A stretch of 64,000 bases of DNA from assembly GCA_021796235.1 (NCBI GenBank), contig JAJYOJ010000005.1:1-64000 (forward strand). The letters are read 5' to 3'. The translations under genes and the position numbers were made by a program. This document shows, piece by piece, positions 6,815 to 15,474 of this stretch. A model generated the notes under the pieces. That model saw nothing but the letters and a program-made list of their open reading frames with translations. It did not search any database and was not told where the DNA came from. Origin of the DNA: a bacterium. GTDB taxonomy: Bacteria; Patescibacteriota; Microgenomatia; UBA1406; GWC2-37-13. The first letter of the stretch is position 1. Each line of letters starts with the position of its first letter.

Positions 6815-8360
6815 TAAGATCAAAGATCAAAGATCAAAGATCAAAATTATCCTGTGGTTTTTTATTCTTGCATATATCTCCTACTTTTCCTACTTTACCG
6901 TTCTTCGTTATAAAACTCTTTATGCTTCTTATTATGATTTGGGTATCATGAATCAGGTTGTCTACAACAGCTATATGGCAATTAAGACAAAAGATCCGTC
7001 GCGCCTTTTGGAACTTACGGATACTGATAGCTCAATGCAGATCAAACGGATGGCTATCCATAACGACCCTCTTCTCGCCTTGCTGTCAGTATTTTATTTT
7101 ATTTATAAAGGACCCGAGACGCTTCTAATAATTCAAACAGTTGTTTTAGCGCTTGGTGCTTTAGCCGTATTCAAAATTACTGAATTTGTTTTTGCTAAGG
7201 CAAAGCATGTAGATTTTCTGGCGCTGAGTTTTTCTTTAGCTTATTTATTTTATAGCCCTATGCAACGGGCCAATAGCTTTGACTTTCATGCCGTTGTTTT
7301 AGCAACGACGTTCCTCTTGTTTATGTTCTATTTTTTTTTAAAAAAACGCTTCGTATTAAGTTACTTATTTTTTGTTTTAAGTCTTCTCTCTAAAGAGGAG
7401 GTGGGTCTAACAACAGCATTTTTTGGTGTTTATGCCCTTTTTTCAAATACAACTCTTCTACCCCTAAATAGACTTAAAAAGCCAAAAAAAATCTTGCAAG
7501 ATATCATGAAAAATCATAAAAATTTAATCTTTTCTCTGATTGTTATTATAACGAGCCTTGTCTGGTTTGACTTATCTGTATCAGTTATCACACCATACTT
7601 TCGAGGCAGTCACCCCTTTGCCCTTGAATATTATGGAGATTTTGGTGATTCACCCATAAGAATTATTATAGGTATATTCAAAAACCCCTATAGTATTGGA
7701 AAGTATATCTTCCGTTTTGATACCTTCACATATTTTTTATATCTTTTGGGGCCGTTAGGTTTTTTATCACTTTTTTCCCCGATCCAACTTCTTATTTCTC
7801 TACCTGAGTTAGCAATTAATCTTCTGTCTAATAACTACAATTTGCGGAATGTAGTTTTTCACTACACCTCAGTTATTCAGCCGTTTGTTTTTATTTCAGC
7901 AATTTATGGAGCTCGAGCTTTAACAAAGTTCAAAAGTTTTAGTCAAAATACGAAATATTTAAAGACGATCTCCCTTGGCATATTGATAATTTCTTTTATT
8001 TTCAGTTATTTTAAGAGTCCATTACCCTACTCTCGAGAGGCCGACATCCATCCTTTCAAATATCCGCAGATTGCCTATAAGGAAGCTGAGATCTGGGCAG
8101 CGATTTTAAGAGACGATAATACGAAAGTCTCTACGACCGGACAACTAGCACCTTACTTTACTATGAGGCGCTATTTCTATATATTTTCTTCAAATTACAT
8201 TTATGCCGACTATGTTGTTTTGCGGCCGACCGAGATCTATGATTATCCGGAGAAACATGAGCTCATACCGGTGTATAATAGGCTGCAAAAAGACACAAAT
8301 TTTAAGTTGATCTATAAAAGCCATGAGCTTGAGGTGTATAAAAAAATAAAAGCAATATGA
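6786..8360 (+). CDS. DUF2079 membrane protein, probable GT-C glycosyltransferase
   Basis: A 524-residue polytopic protein with about 10 hydrophobic segments. The first external loop carries the DUF2079 signature YYDLGIMNQVVYNS followed by AIHNDPLLALL; such Asp residues are typical of GT-C enzymes that move sugars from polyprenyl-phosphate carriers outside the membrane. The start overlaps the recombinase by 29 bp; no later Met fits well. Codons 12-20 are encoded by four copies of a 7-bp repeat, so slippage would break the frame (see repeat). The next gene, overlapping by 4 bp, is a GT2 enzyme that could make the lipid-linked donor. Confidence 0.8.
   Translation: MKNIIQAISSKIKDQRSKIKIILWFFILAYISYFSYFTVLRYKTLYASYYDLGIMNQVVYNSYMAIKTKDPSRLLELTDTDSSMQIKRMAIHNDPLLALLSVFYFIYKGPETLLIIQTVVLALGALAVFKITEFVFAKAKHVDFLALSFSLAYLFYSPMQRANSFDFHAVVLATTFLLFMFYFFLKKRFVLSYLFFVLSLLSKEEVGLTTAFFGVYALFSNTTLLPLNRLKKPKKILQDIMKNHKNLIFSLIVIITSLVWFDLSVSVITPYFRGSHPFALEYYGDFGDSPIRIIIGIFKNPYSIGKYIFRFDTFTYFLYLLGPLGFLSLFSPIQLLISLPELAINLLSNNYNLRNVVFHYTSVIQPFVFISAIYGARALTKFKSFSQNTKYLKTISLGILIISFIFSYFKSPLPYSREADIHPFKYPQIAYKEAEIWAAILRDDNTKVSTTGQLAPYFTMRRYFYIFSSNYIYADYVVLRPTEIYDYPEKHELIPVYNRLQKDTNFKLIYKSHELEVYKKIKAI
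6818..6845 (+). repeat. 7-bp tandem repeat, four perfect copies, inside a start region
   Basis: GATCAAA occurs four times without a mismatch at 6818, 6825, 6832 and 6839. The unit length is not a multiple of three and the tract sits about 33 bp after the ATG of the DUF2079 gene, the arrangement seen in phase-variable surface genes. Confidence 0.9.
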
Positions 8361-9238
8361 TAAGCATCATTATACCGTTTTACAATGAAAGAGAAAGTCT
8401 TCCAAAGCTTTACGACAGACTAATTGCTGAACTGACAAAGCTTAAGGAATCTTATGAAATTATTCTTGTTGATGACGGATCGACAGATAACTTGAAACCG
8501 GTTGTCAAAAAAAATACGATCCTAGTTACTCACAGGAAACGTTTAGGCAAGGGAAAAGCCTTGGCCTCCGGTTTCACGGAATCCAAAGGGAATATTATTA
8601 TTTTCATGGATGCAGATCTTCAGGATGACCCGTCCGATCTTAAAAAGTTTATTGCAAAAATAAATGAGGGATACGATTTGGTTAATGGCTGGCGCCAAGA
8701 CAGAAAAGACAGTTTGACAAAAACGATACCTTCAAATATCCTTAATAACATTCTTTTAAAGCTTTTTTTTGGTTCGAAATTTCATGACATTAACTGCGGA
8801 TTTAAAGCAATGCGAAGAGAAGTGTTAGAAGAGATTTCTCTTTACGGAGATAATTTTAGGTTCCTTCCGGCAATTGTTGAGAAAGAAGGATTTAACACTA
8901 CTGAGATTGTTGTCAATCACCATCCGCGGCGGTTTGGCGTTTCTAAATACGGATACACAAAAGGGCTTCTTGGTTTTCTTGATGTTTTGACAACCTTCTT
9001 TCTTTTGGAATATTTTGATCGCCCGATACATTTTTTCGGGATTGTTGGTGCATTTATTTTTGCAATTGGATTTGTTATTCTTTTGATATTAGGAATCCAG
9101 CGGATTTTTTTCGGGATGCTTTTGTACCGGAGGCCAATACTTTTTGTCGGTATAGTATTAGTCATTATAGGAGTCCAAATTATCATGAGCGGATTTATTG
9201 GCGAACTGCTGGTCTATTTACATAAGAAGAAAAAATGA
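8357..9238 (+). CDS. GT2 polyprenyl-phosphate sugar synthase (GtrB/DPM-like)
   Basis: The GT-A domain covers residues ~1-215: SIIIPFYNERESL at the start, VDDGSTD, and the DXD-type FMDADLQDDP. Two C-terminal membrane helices (about 225-255 and 262-285) follow, the GtrB layout. Such enzymes transfer glucose or a similar sugar from a nucleotide donor to polyprenyl phosphate on the cytoplasmic face. Overlap of 4 bp with the DUF2079 gene before it and the EamA gene after it indicates one operon: synthase, possible flippase, GT-C transferase. Confidence 0.85.
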   Translation: MISIIIPFYNERESLPKLYDRLIAELTKLKESYEIILVDDGSTDNLKPVVKKNTILVTHRKRLGKGKALASGFTESKGNIIIFMDADLQDDPSDLKKFIAKINEGYDLVNGWRQDRKDSLTKTIPSNILNNILLKLFFGSKFHDINCGFKAMRREVLEEISLYGDNFRFLPAIVEKEGFNTTEIVVNHHPRRFGVSKYGYTKGLLGFLDVLTTFFLLEYFDRPIHFFGIVGAFIFAIGFVILLILGIQRIFFGMLLYRRPILFVGIVLVIIGVQIIMSGFIGELLVYLHKKKK

Positions 9239-10191
9239 ATCCTGTTCTTGCTTTAATTATTGTAAATATTATTTGGGGAGCGGCCTTTCCTATATTTAAG
9301 TTTGCTCTATTAAACATTCCACCCTTCACCTTGGCTTTCATCAGATTCTTCTTTGCTGGTTTGATTTTTATACCTCTGGTCGTAAGAAAATGGCAGAAAT
9401 TAACTTTACAACAGTGGAGAGATCTTCTAATATTCAGTTTTTTCGGAATAACGATAAACATATCAACTTTTTTCTTGGGAATAAAAAGAACCGACAGCAT
9501 CAATGCAGCGGTCATTGCCTGCTCCGGCCCGATATTTATCTATTTTTTTTCCTTGATTTTTCTTGGTGAAAAAGCAAAGTTAAGAGTTTTTTTTGGAATG
9601 ATAGGGGCTCTGATGGGTGTTTTGCTTATAATATTTGCCCCGATATTTAAAGACGGACAAAGGCTGGTCCTTGGTCAGATAGAGGGTAACGCGCTTGTTC
9701 TTATTGCGACATTGGGAGCAGTGATACAAACAGTAATCGGAAACAAAATGTTAAAAACGATTAACTCCTACCAGGCGCTTGTTGTTAGTTTTCTTTTTGG
9801 GGCCGTTACTTTTCTGCCTTTTATGCTCGGTGAATTGCAACGTTGGAGCTTCTCGGAGTTGAATATTCAGGGAGTTTCGGGCATAGTGTTTGGGATTTTT
9901 CTGTCTTCGGCGCTTGCATATTATCTTTTCTATAATGCCGTAGCGAAAATAGAAGGTCAAGAAGTGGGCATTTTTACTTATATTGATCCCGTAGTGGCTG
10001 TTATTTTAGCAATACCCCTTCTTAATGAATATCCAAACATATATTTCTATCTAGGCAGCATTTTGGTTTTTGGCGGTATTTATGTTGCCGAAAAAAGGAT
10101 TCACTGGCACCCATTTCATAAGCTCAAGAATCAAAGCTTAAAGCTCTCTCCTACGCTAGAGTTTCGGAAGGAAAGCAAAACCACTACCTAA
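9235..10191 (+). CDS. EamA-family membrane transporter
   Basis: A 318-residue protein with two repeated EamA units (NIIWGAAFPIFKFAL near the start; the second repeat from about residue 150) and about ten membrane helices, typical of the drug/metabolite transporter superfamily. Substrate cannot be read from sequence. The 4-bp overlap with the polyprenyl-phosphate sugar synthase allows a role in export or flipping of a glycan precursor, but a general metabolite exporter is equally possible. The basic C-terminal tail (~290-318) is low complexity. Confidence 0.85.
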   Translation: MNPVLALIIVNIIWGAAFPIFKFALLNIPPFTLAFIRFFFAGLIFIPLVVRKWQKLTLQQWRDLLIFSFFGITINISTFFLGIKRTDSINAAVIACSGPIFIYFFSLIFLGEKAKLRVFFGMIGALMGVLLIIFAPIFKDGQRLVLGQIEGNALVLIATLGAVIQTVIGNKMLKTINSYQALVVSFLFGAVTFLPFMLGELQRWSFSELNIQGVSGIVFGIFLSSALAYYLFYNAVAKIEGQEVGIFTYIDPVVAVILAIPLLNEYPNIYFYLGSILVFGGIYVAEKRIHWHPFHKLKNQSLKLSPTLEFRKESKTTT

Positions 10192-10193
10192 CT

Positions 10194-10202
10194 TGATAAA
10201 AT
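10194..10202 (+). promoter_or_regulatory. -10 element before galE
   Basis: TAAAAT at 10197-10202, with an upstream TG, puts +1 at 10209, exactly the A of the second ATG. This favours that ATG as a leaderless start. Confidence 0.55.
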
Positions 10203-10208
10203 ATGAAT

Positions 10209-11219
10209 ATGGCAAACAAAATTTTAGTCACAGGTGCGGGCGGTTATATAGGATCTATTGCCACATATATGCTGCTCCAGGGCGGTTATGAAGTTGCGGC
10301 AGTGGATAATTTTCTAAGAGGATTCAGACAACCTTTGGAAACTTTACAACAAAAATATGGAAAAGAAAAGTTTCGTTGGTATGAGGCTGATTTAACCAAA
10401 GACATTTCAGCGGTTTTTGATCGGGAGAAAAACATAGATGCAGTGCTGCATTATGCTGCGCTTTGTAATGTTGGCGAGTCGTCCCTTAATCCCGGACTTT
10501 ATTTTTTCAACAATACCTTAGGCTGTGTTAATTTAATTGAATCTCTTACAAAATTTAACGTAAAAAATATCGTGTTTTCTTCTACCTGTGCGGTTTATGG
10601 CGAGTCAAAATATGTTCCGATAGATGAAAAGCATCCTATAAATCCGATAAGTCCTTACGGTGAATCAAAAAGAATGTCGGAAAGCGTTATTGAATGGTAC
10701 GGTAAGTTAAAGGGGCTGCGATTTTTATTGCTTCGCTATTTTAATGTTTGTGGAGCGTCTGACGACGGAATGTTTGGCGACTCAAAAAAACCCTCGTTTC
10801 ATCTGATGCAAAATGCAATCCGTGGTGTTTTGGGTATCGAACCGTTTCAACTAACTTATCCGGAGGTTGATACTCCTGACAAAAGCCCAATTCGAGACTA
10901 CGTAAATGTTGTCGATCTGAACCGTGCCCATATCCTGGGGTTAGAATATCTTTTAAAAGGTGGGAAAAGCGAGGTAATTAATCTCGGAACGGGCTCGGGT
11001 AATTCGGTTTTGGAAATAATTAAAAAAGTCGAAGAAATGACAGGAAAAAAGATTGATTTTAAAAAAGGGCCTACTAGAATCGGTGATCCGGAGAGGCTAA
11101 TTGCATCTACCGCAAAAGCCAAAGAGGTTTTGGATTGGGAACCCAAACACTCGCTTGAGGATAGCGTTGAGACACTTCTTACTTGGTATAAAGTGCACCC
11201 AAAAGGGTGGGAGAAATAA
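10209..11219 (+). CDS. galE: UDP-glucose 4-epimerase
   Basis: Extended SDR protein of 336 residues. NAD-binding GAGGYIGS is at the N-terminus, the catalytic Ser/Thr lies in FSSTCAVYGESK, and YxxxK is in SPYGESKRMSE; RYFNVCGA and the C-terminal substrate region (IGDPERLIAS) are as in GalE. It interconverts UDP-glucose and UDP-galactose (or the GlcNAc pair) for glycan synthesis. ATG 10203 would add MN; I prefer 10209 because the -10 box places +1 there. The stop codon lies 4 bp from the 3' end of the opposing tRNA-Gly. Confidence 0.92.
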   Translation: MANKILVTGAGGYIGSIATYMLLQGGYEVAAVDNFLRGFRQPLETLQQKYGKEKFRWYEADLTKDISAVFDREKNIDAVLHYAALCNVGESSLNPGLYFFNNTLGCVNLIESLTKFNVKNIVFSSTCAVYGESKYVPIDEKHPINPISPYGESKRMSESVIEWYGKLKGLRFLLLRYFNVCGASDDGMFGDSKKPSFHLMQNAIRGVLGIEPFQLTYPEVDTPDKSPIRDYVNVVDLNRAHILGLEYLLKGGKSEVINLGTGSGNSVLEIIKKVEEMTGKKIDFKKGPTRIGDPERLIASTAKAKEVLDWEPKHSLEDSVETLLTWYKVHPKGWEK

Positions 11220-11223
11220 GCAG

Positions 11224-11295
11224 AGCGGCGGAGGGGATTTGAACCCCTGACCTTCTCCTTGGAAGGGAGACATTCTACCACTGAACTACCGCCGC
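11224..11295 (-). tRNA. tRNA-Gly (anticodon UCC)
   Basis: Minus strand acceptor arms GCGGCGG (11289-11295) and CCGCCGC (11225-11231), D-loop AGTTCAGTGGTAGA, T-arm GGTTCAAATCC, discriminator U at 11224. The anticodon loop CTTCCAA gives UCC (bases 11261-11263). No CCA is encoded; the next bases read CTG. Confidence 0.96.
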
Positions 11296-11304
11296 AATAC
11301 TCTA

Positions 11305-11313
11305 AGTATATCA
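11305..11313 (-). promoter_or_regulatory. Extended -10 promoter of tRNA-Gly
   Basis: TGaTATACT on the minus strand (hexamer 11305-11310) gives +1 near 11298, three bases before the tRNA. Confidence 0.55.
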
Positions 11314-11319
11314 AACGAG

Positions 11320-11835
11320 TTATCTTAATAATTTTATTTTTCGTAGATATTTTTGAGCAAGACGCAGATATACCTGGGGATTAAAATGGACAAGATAAAG
11401 GGCGATTAAAATATTTATTGCAATATAAACTACCTTAAGTGAAGTTGGATGTAGAAAAAAGTCAACAAGATCAAAAGGCAGAAGTACAAGAATGAGACCA
11501 ATTAAAAGATCCATTCCCCAATGTTTTTTATAATAAAGACCGAGAGCTCCAGCGATTTTTGTTACTCCTAATAAAAGTAGAAAAGTAATTACATATATGC
11601 GGTGTTGCAGAAAAAAAGGAACAAATTTCTGCGTTACTCGTATTAGTAAATCATGTGGATCTTCTAAAAGTTCCTGCGCCTTAAAAGCATGATAAATTTG
11701 AATTATTTGTCTACCAAAGATAAGTATTCCGAAGCCCAGGACAAGCTCCAATATCCCTGAAATCAATTCATAAAGAACGATAATTTGCGGTATTTCATTT
11801 TCAATTGACTCAATTGACGCTGACTGTTTAATCAT
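11320..11835 (-). CDS. DUF2127 membrane protein
   Basis: A 171-residue protein with four hydrophobic segments (about 18-42, 78-102, 107-128, 133-152) and a basic C-terminus (RLAQKYLRKIKLLR). The pattern, including HRIYVITFLLLLGVTKIAGALGL cut here into its conserved start, and the YKKHW loop, matches DUF2127, a small integral membrane family of unknown function. It is divergent from the GT39 gene with overlapping -10 boxes. No link to glycan synthesis beyond location. Confidence 0.75.
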   Translation of the reverse strand: MIKQSASIESIENEIPQIIVLYELISGILELVLGFGILIFGRQIIQIYHAFKAQELLEDPHDLLIRVTQKFVPFFLQHRIYVITFLLLLGVTKIAGALGLYYKKHWGMDLLIGLILVLLPFDLVDFFLHPTSLKVVYIAINILIALYLVHFNPQVYLRLAQKYLRKIKLLR

Positions 11836-11845
11836 AAGTTAACTT

Positions 11846-11855
11846 ATTATAAAAT
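11846..11855. promoter_or_regulatory. Overlapping divergent -10 elements
   Basis: Minus-strand TATAAT (11846-11851, +1 near 11839) and plus-strand TAAAAT (11850-11855, +1 near 11862) share bases. Leaders would be 4 nt for the DUF2127 gene and 1 nt for the GT39 gene, so the two promoters should exclude each other. Confidence 0.5.
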
Positions 11856-11862
11856 AATGCTC

Positions 11863-13173
11863 ATGAAGAATAAATTAGCTGCTTTGTTTATTGTAGCATT
11901 CTTAATAAGATTAATCGCTTTAAATCAGTCGTTGTGGCTCGATGAAGGAACTACTGCTAGAGTAGCAAAAGACTTTAGTTATTTAAATATAGTTACTAAG
12001 TTCTCACCCTTTGATTTTCATCCGCCCTTATATTATTGGACGATTAAAGCTTGGATGAGTATTTTCGGCAATTCAGAAATTGCTATTCGCTTCCCTTCAG
12101 TTATATTTTCGCTTTTGGCCGGATGGTTTGTATATCTCTTAGGTGGTTTTTGGTCTGCAGCATTTTTTCTTTTCAATCCGCTCATTGTTTATTATTCCCA
12201 AGAAGCTCGTATGTATATGATGGCAACTTTTTTTTTAACTGCAGCACTTTATTATTTATTTAAATTATTGCGTAAAAACGATACTGTCTGCGATTTAGTT
12301 TTATTCTTATTTTTTTTAAGCTTTAGTTTTCTTACATTTTACGGCGCGGTTTTTTTAATAGTTCCAATGTTTATAGTTCTGTTTTATAAAAAAAAATATA
12401 AGGCTTTTATCATTTCATGTATCCTTTTTAGCGCTATTTGTTTGAGTCTTTCACCCCTTTTACTTGCGCAATTTATTCATTCAAGAGAGGCTTTAAAAAT
12501 TGTCGTTAACTGGCATCAGATTTTAGGCGGTGTTAATTTAAAAAACTTACTGCTTATTCCCATAAAGTTCGCAGTCGGAAGGATTTCATTTAGCCCGAAG
12601 ATAGTTTATTACTTCAGTTCAGCGATCTGGACTTTATTTATTTTTTATTTTGTAATTCGCGGAAGTTTTAAAGATAAATTCCTAGCTTTTTTATTAATCG
12701 GACCAATTCTTTTAGGCATAATTTTTTCGTTCTTCTCTCCCCTGCTCCAGTATTTCCGATTCCTATATCTTGTTCCGTTGGTGTCGATGCTTGTATTTAT
12801 CGGAACAAATAAAAATAAATTATTTCGCTATATTATTATTTCCGGTTTTGTATTTTTATCTTTAGTTTATCTTTTAGATCCGGTATATTGGCGAGAGGAC
12901 TGGAAGAATCTTGTCAAGATATTACCGGGCAATGAGGTTTACATGGTTCCCTCATCTTCTAATCCGCTTCTTTATTATAGTCCGAATCTAAAAATTAAAA
13001 ATTTACTAGATGTTCGGAAAATCAGGCCAATCGCTAAGGAAATTACAGTTGTACCTTACACGGCAGACATTTATGGTTTTAATTATAAAGAAGCGCTGAA
13101 AGAAAACGGCTTCAGCCTTAAAAGTGAAAAAAGCGTTAGAGGTTTGAGCTACGAAGTTTGGAAGCATTTATAG
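11863..13173 (+). CDS. Glycosyltransferase family 39 membrane protein
   Basis: A polytopic protein of 436 residues with about ten membrane helices. The first outer loop holds SLWLDEGTTARVAK with the Asp-Glu pair typical of PMT/ArnT-like GT-C enzymes, then FHPPLYYW, another family hallmark. It should transfer a sugar from a polyprenyl-linked donor to a glycan or protein outside the membrane. The ATG at 11863 is preferred over 11857 because the -10 box predicts transcription from 11862. The C-terminal ~100 residues are a soluble domain. The last 38 bp overlap the convergent flippase. Confidence 0.83.
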   Translation: MKNKLAALFIVAFLIRLIALNQSLWLDEGTTARVAKDFSYLNIVTKFSPFDFHPPLYYWTIKAWMSIFGNSEIAIRFPSVIFSLLAGWFVYLLGGFWSAAFFLFNPLIVYYSQEARMYMMATFFLTAALYYLFKLLRKNDTVCDLVLFLFFLSFSFLTFYGAVFLIVPMFIVLFYKKKYKAFIISCILFSAICLSLSPLLLAQFIHSREALKIVVNWHQILGGVNLKNLLLIPIKFAVGRISFSPKIVYYFSSAIWTLFIFYFVIRGSFKDKFLAFLLIGPILLGIIFSFFSPLLQYFRFLYLVPLVSMLVFIGTNKNKLFRYIIISGFVFLSLVYLLDPVYWREDWKNLVKILPGNEVYMVPSSSNPLLYYSPNLKIKNLLDVRKIRPIAKEITVVPYTADIYGFNYKEALKENGFSLKSEKSVRGLSYEVWKHL

Positions 13174-14446
13174 GTAGCGAGCGAAATTCTTTTACCGCCG
13201 CAACGGCTTGTATCAAGCCTGTAATCGCTAAAGATATAAATGCTGCATAAGGTGGGCCAAAGACTCCAATCTTTGGTATGAGATACAGACACCCAAACGA
13301 AAAAACTAGAAAAAAAACAACATTTGACACTAATATATATCCGGGCTTTCTTACGGTGTAGAGAAGAAACAAGGTAGGCAGGTTTATCAGCGTATAGATA
13401 ATAAACGGTAAGCTTAGAGCCCGCGTAATATCAGCGGTTTTTGCAAATTTTGTTGTAAAAAAAAGATAAAATATTTGGTTTGGCGTTATAAATAAAGCTA
13501 CGAATATTGCGCTGGGCAAAAGGAGATACAAGAAAGCTTTTTTAAGCTGGGATAAAATTTCCTGTTTAGTTTCTGCCTTTGAAAACGCCGGCGACAATAC
13601 CTGAGTGATACTTGCGACTGTAGTTATGACTGCCAAGATTATTTTTTGCGCTAAGCCGTAATATCCTACATCGTTACGGAGCTTAAAAAATGATAAGAGA
13701 AAAAGGTCCATCCGAAGACCCAGATTCATAAACTGTGAACCAAGAAAATATGTGAGCGTGTATCCAAAACGAAACTCCTCGCGTTTCACCTCCGATTTTA
13801 AAAGCACAAACATGAGATCCTTTTTTTCGAGGAAAAGCAGGAGGAAAAAAACTAATTGACCAAAAATACCGAAAGTAAATATAACCGTACCAACAGATAC
13901 GGAATGTGTTAAAGCTAACGCAAATAGAACAAGCGTTTTTGCGGCATTTGCCAAATTATTATAAATATTAGCTTTTAAGAAGCGCTTTGCGGCAAAAAGA
14001 CAGTTTGACACAAAGTTTTGCCAGATAAAGAATAATACGGAAAGGGCCGTAAGATATAGTTCCCAAATAGGGGCATCGGTTTTGAAAAAAACTTTATCTA
14101 GATAAGGAAAAGTAATAAGGAGCGTTCCAATAACAATTGCCGAGAAAAGAGATTGATAAAAAAACATACTTTTGATGAAGCGATAAATATTCTCCGATCT
14201 TTTTTCAATAAGTGGCGGAAGATAAGAATAAATAGTTGCAGTTGTACCAAAATCCAAAACATTCGCCAGAACATATGCAATGCCCAAAAGCACACTCAAT
14301 ACACCATATTGCTCAGGATTTAAAATCCTAACCAGAATAAGCGCAAAAAGAGCGGTAAAAAATATATTGAGATAATTCCCAAGCGTATTAATAATAACGT
14401 CAATGCTGGTTGGATGCCTAAGAAAACGCCAGAGTTTTGAGAGCAT
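13136..14446 (-). CDS. Oligosaccharide flippase (Wzx-like)
   Basis: The protein has 436 residues and about 12-14 hydrophobic helices in the MOP/MATE polysaccharide-export pattern, with NILGNYLN-type start (NTLGNYLNIFFTALFALIL) and VRILNPEQYGVLS in the first loop. Such proteins flip lipid-linked oligosaccharide units across the membrane. It is the first of three flippases in the cluster. Its 3' end overlaps the GT39 gene and its 5' end faces gmd across a 50-bp double promoter. The substrate cannot be told. Confidence 0.85.
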   Translation of the reverse strand: MLSKLWRFLRHPTSIDVIINTLGNYLNIFFTALFALILVRILNPEQYGVLSVLLGIAYVLANVLDFGTTATIYSYLPPLIEKRSENIYRFIKSMFFYQSLFSAIVIGTLLITFPYLDKVFFKTDAPIWELYLTALSVLFFIWQNFVSNCLFAAKRFLKANIYNNLANAAKTLVLFALALTHSVSVGTVIFTFGIFGQLVFFLLLFLEKKDLMFVLLKSEVKREEFRFGYTLTYFLGSQFMNLGLRMDLFLLSFFKLRNDVGYYGLAQKIILAVITTVASITQVLSPAFSKAETKQEILSQLKKAFLYLLLPSAIFVALFITPNQIFYLFFTTKFAKTADITRALSLPFIIYTLINLPTLFLLYTVRKPGYILVSNVVFFLVFSFGCLYLIPKIGVFGPPYAAFISLAITGLIQAVAAVKEFRSLPINASKLRSSNL

Positions 14447-14453
14447 AGGATAT

Positions 14454-14462
14454 ATTGTAACA
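14454..14462 (-). promoter_or_regulatory. Extended -10 of the flippase gene
   Basis: TGtTACAAT on the minus strand (hexamer 14454-14459); +1 near 14447, one base before the ATG. Confidence 0.5.
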
Positions 14463-14480
14463 TTTTAAAAATTCTTGCTG

Positions 14481-14486
14481 TATAAT
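14481..14486 (+). promoter_or_regulatory. -10 element of gmd
   Basis: TATAAT gives +1 near 14493, four bases before the ATG at 14497. Confidence 0.5.
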
Positions 14487-14496
14487 AAAACCTTAT

Positions 14497-15474
14497 ATGG
14501 CAAAAGTTGCTTTGATAACTGGAATTCTAGGACAGGACGGGCCTTATCTTGCTGAATTGCTACTTAAAAACGATTACAAGGTTTACGGGTTGATGCGCAG
14601 ATATTCTAACCCAAACTTTGAGAATTTGGATTATCTGGGATTAACAAATAAGATTGAGTTTGTCGAAGGAGATTTGATAGATGAAGCATCTTTGATGAAC
14701 ATAGTCAAAATCATCCAGCCAGATGAGTTGTATAACCTAGCCGCCCAGTCGTTTGTGGGGGGTTCATGGCACCAAGCAAAACTTACTACGGAGATAAATG
14801 CATTCGGAGTTTTATACCTTCTGCATGCACTTAAAACTTTTAGCCCGACTACACGTTTCTATCAGGCTTCAACTTCAGAAATGTTTGGATTGCAACACGT
14901 TGGAGGATATCAAGACGAGACTACGCCCTTTCATCCCAGAAGTCCCTATGGTATTTCTAAAGTTTATGCCTATTGGATGACCGTGAACTTCCGAGAGTCT
15001 TACGGTCTTTTTACGTGCAACGGTATCCTATTTAATCATGAATCACCACTTAGAGGAATCCAGTTTGTTACAAGGAAGATAACCGACGGTGTGGCTCGCA
15101 TTAAAGCTGGGTTAGCAAAAGATTTACATCTTGGTAATCTTGAAGCCAAACGTGACTGGGGATTCGCCGGCGATTATGTCGAAGCAATGCATCTGATGCT
15201 TCAAAAATCTAAACCAAGTGATTATGTTGTTGGTACAGGAGATAACCACAGCGTTCAGGAATTTGTTGAATTAGCTTTTAAATATGCTGATATTCCTGAC
15301 TGGAAAAAGTATGTTGTTATCGATCCGCGTTTTAAAAGACCTGCCGAAGTACCAGTATTAAGGGCAAAGGCTGCTAAAGCAGAAAAAATTTTAGGTTGGA
15401 AAGCCAAACTATCCTTTGATAAATTAGTTAAGATGATGGTTGATGCGGACTTGAAAAGATATAACGCGAAATAG
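14497..15474 (+). CDS. gmd: GDP-mannose 4,6-dehydratase
   Basis: A 325-residue SDR enzyme converting GDP-mannose to GDP-4-keto-6-deoxymannose, the entry to GDP-fucose, GDP-rhamnose and related sugars. Motifs seen: GILGQDGPYLAELLL (cofactor), LYNLAAQSFVGGSW, STSEMFG, SPYGISKVYAYW (YxxxK), and LFNHESPLRG. These distinguish Gmd from other dehydratases. No reductase or epimerase using its product is obvious next to it. It abuts the flavodoxin stop codon with no spacing, and convergent transcription is expected. Confidence 0.92.
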   Translation: MAKVALITGILGQDGPYLAELLLKNDYKVYGLMRRYSNPNFENLDYLGLTNKIEFVEGDLIDEASLMNIVKIIQPDELYNLAAQSFVGGSWHQAKLTTEINAFGVLYLLHALKTFSPTTRFYQASTSEMFGLQHVGGYQDETTPFHPRSPYGISKVYAYWMTVNFRESYGLFTCNGILFNHESPLRGIQFVTRKITDGVARIKAGLAKDLHLGNLEAKRDWGFAGDYVEAMHLMLQKSKPSDYVVGTGDNHSVQEFVELAFKYADIPDWKKYVVIDPRFKRPAEVPVLRAKAAKAEKILGWKAKLSFDKLVKMMVDADLKRYNAK

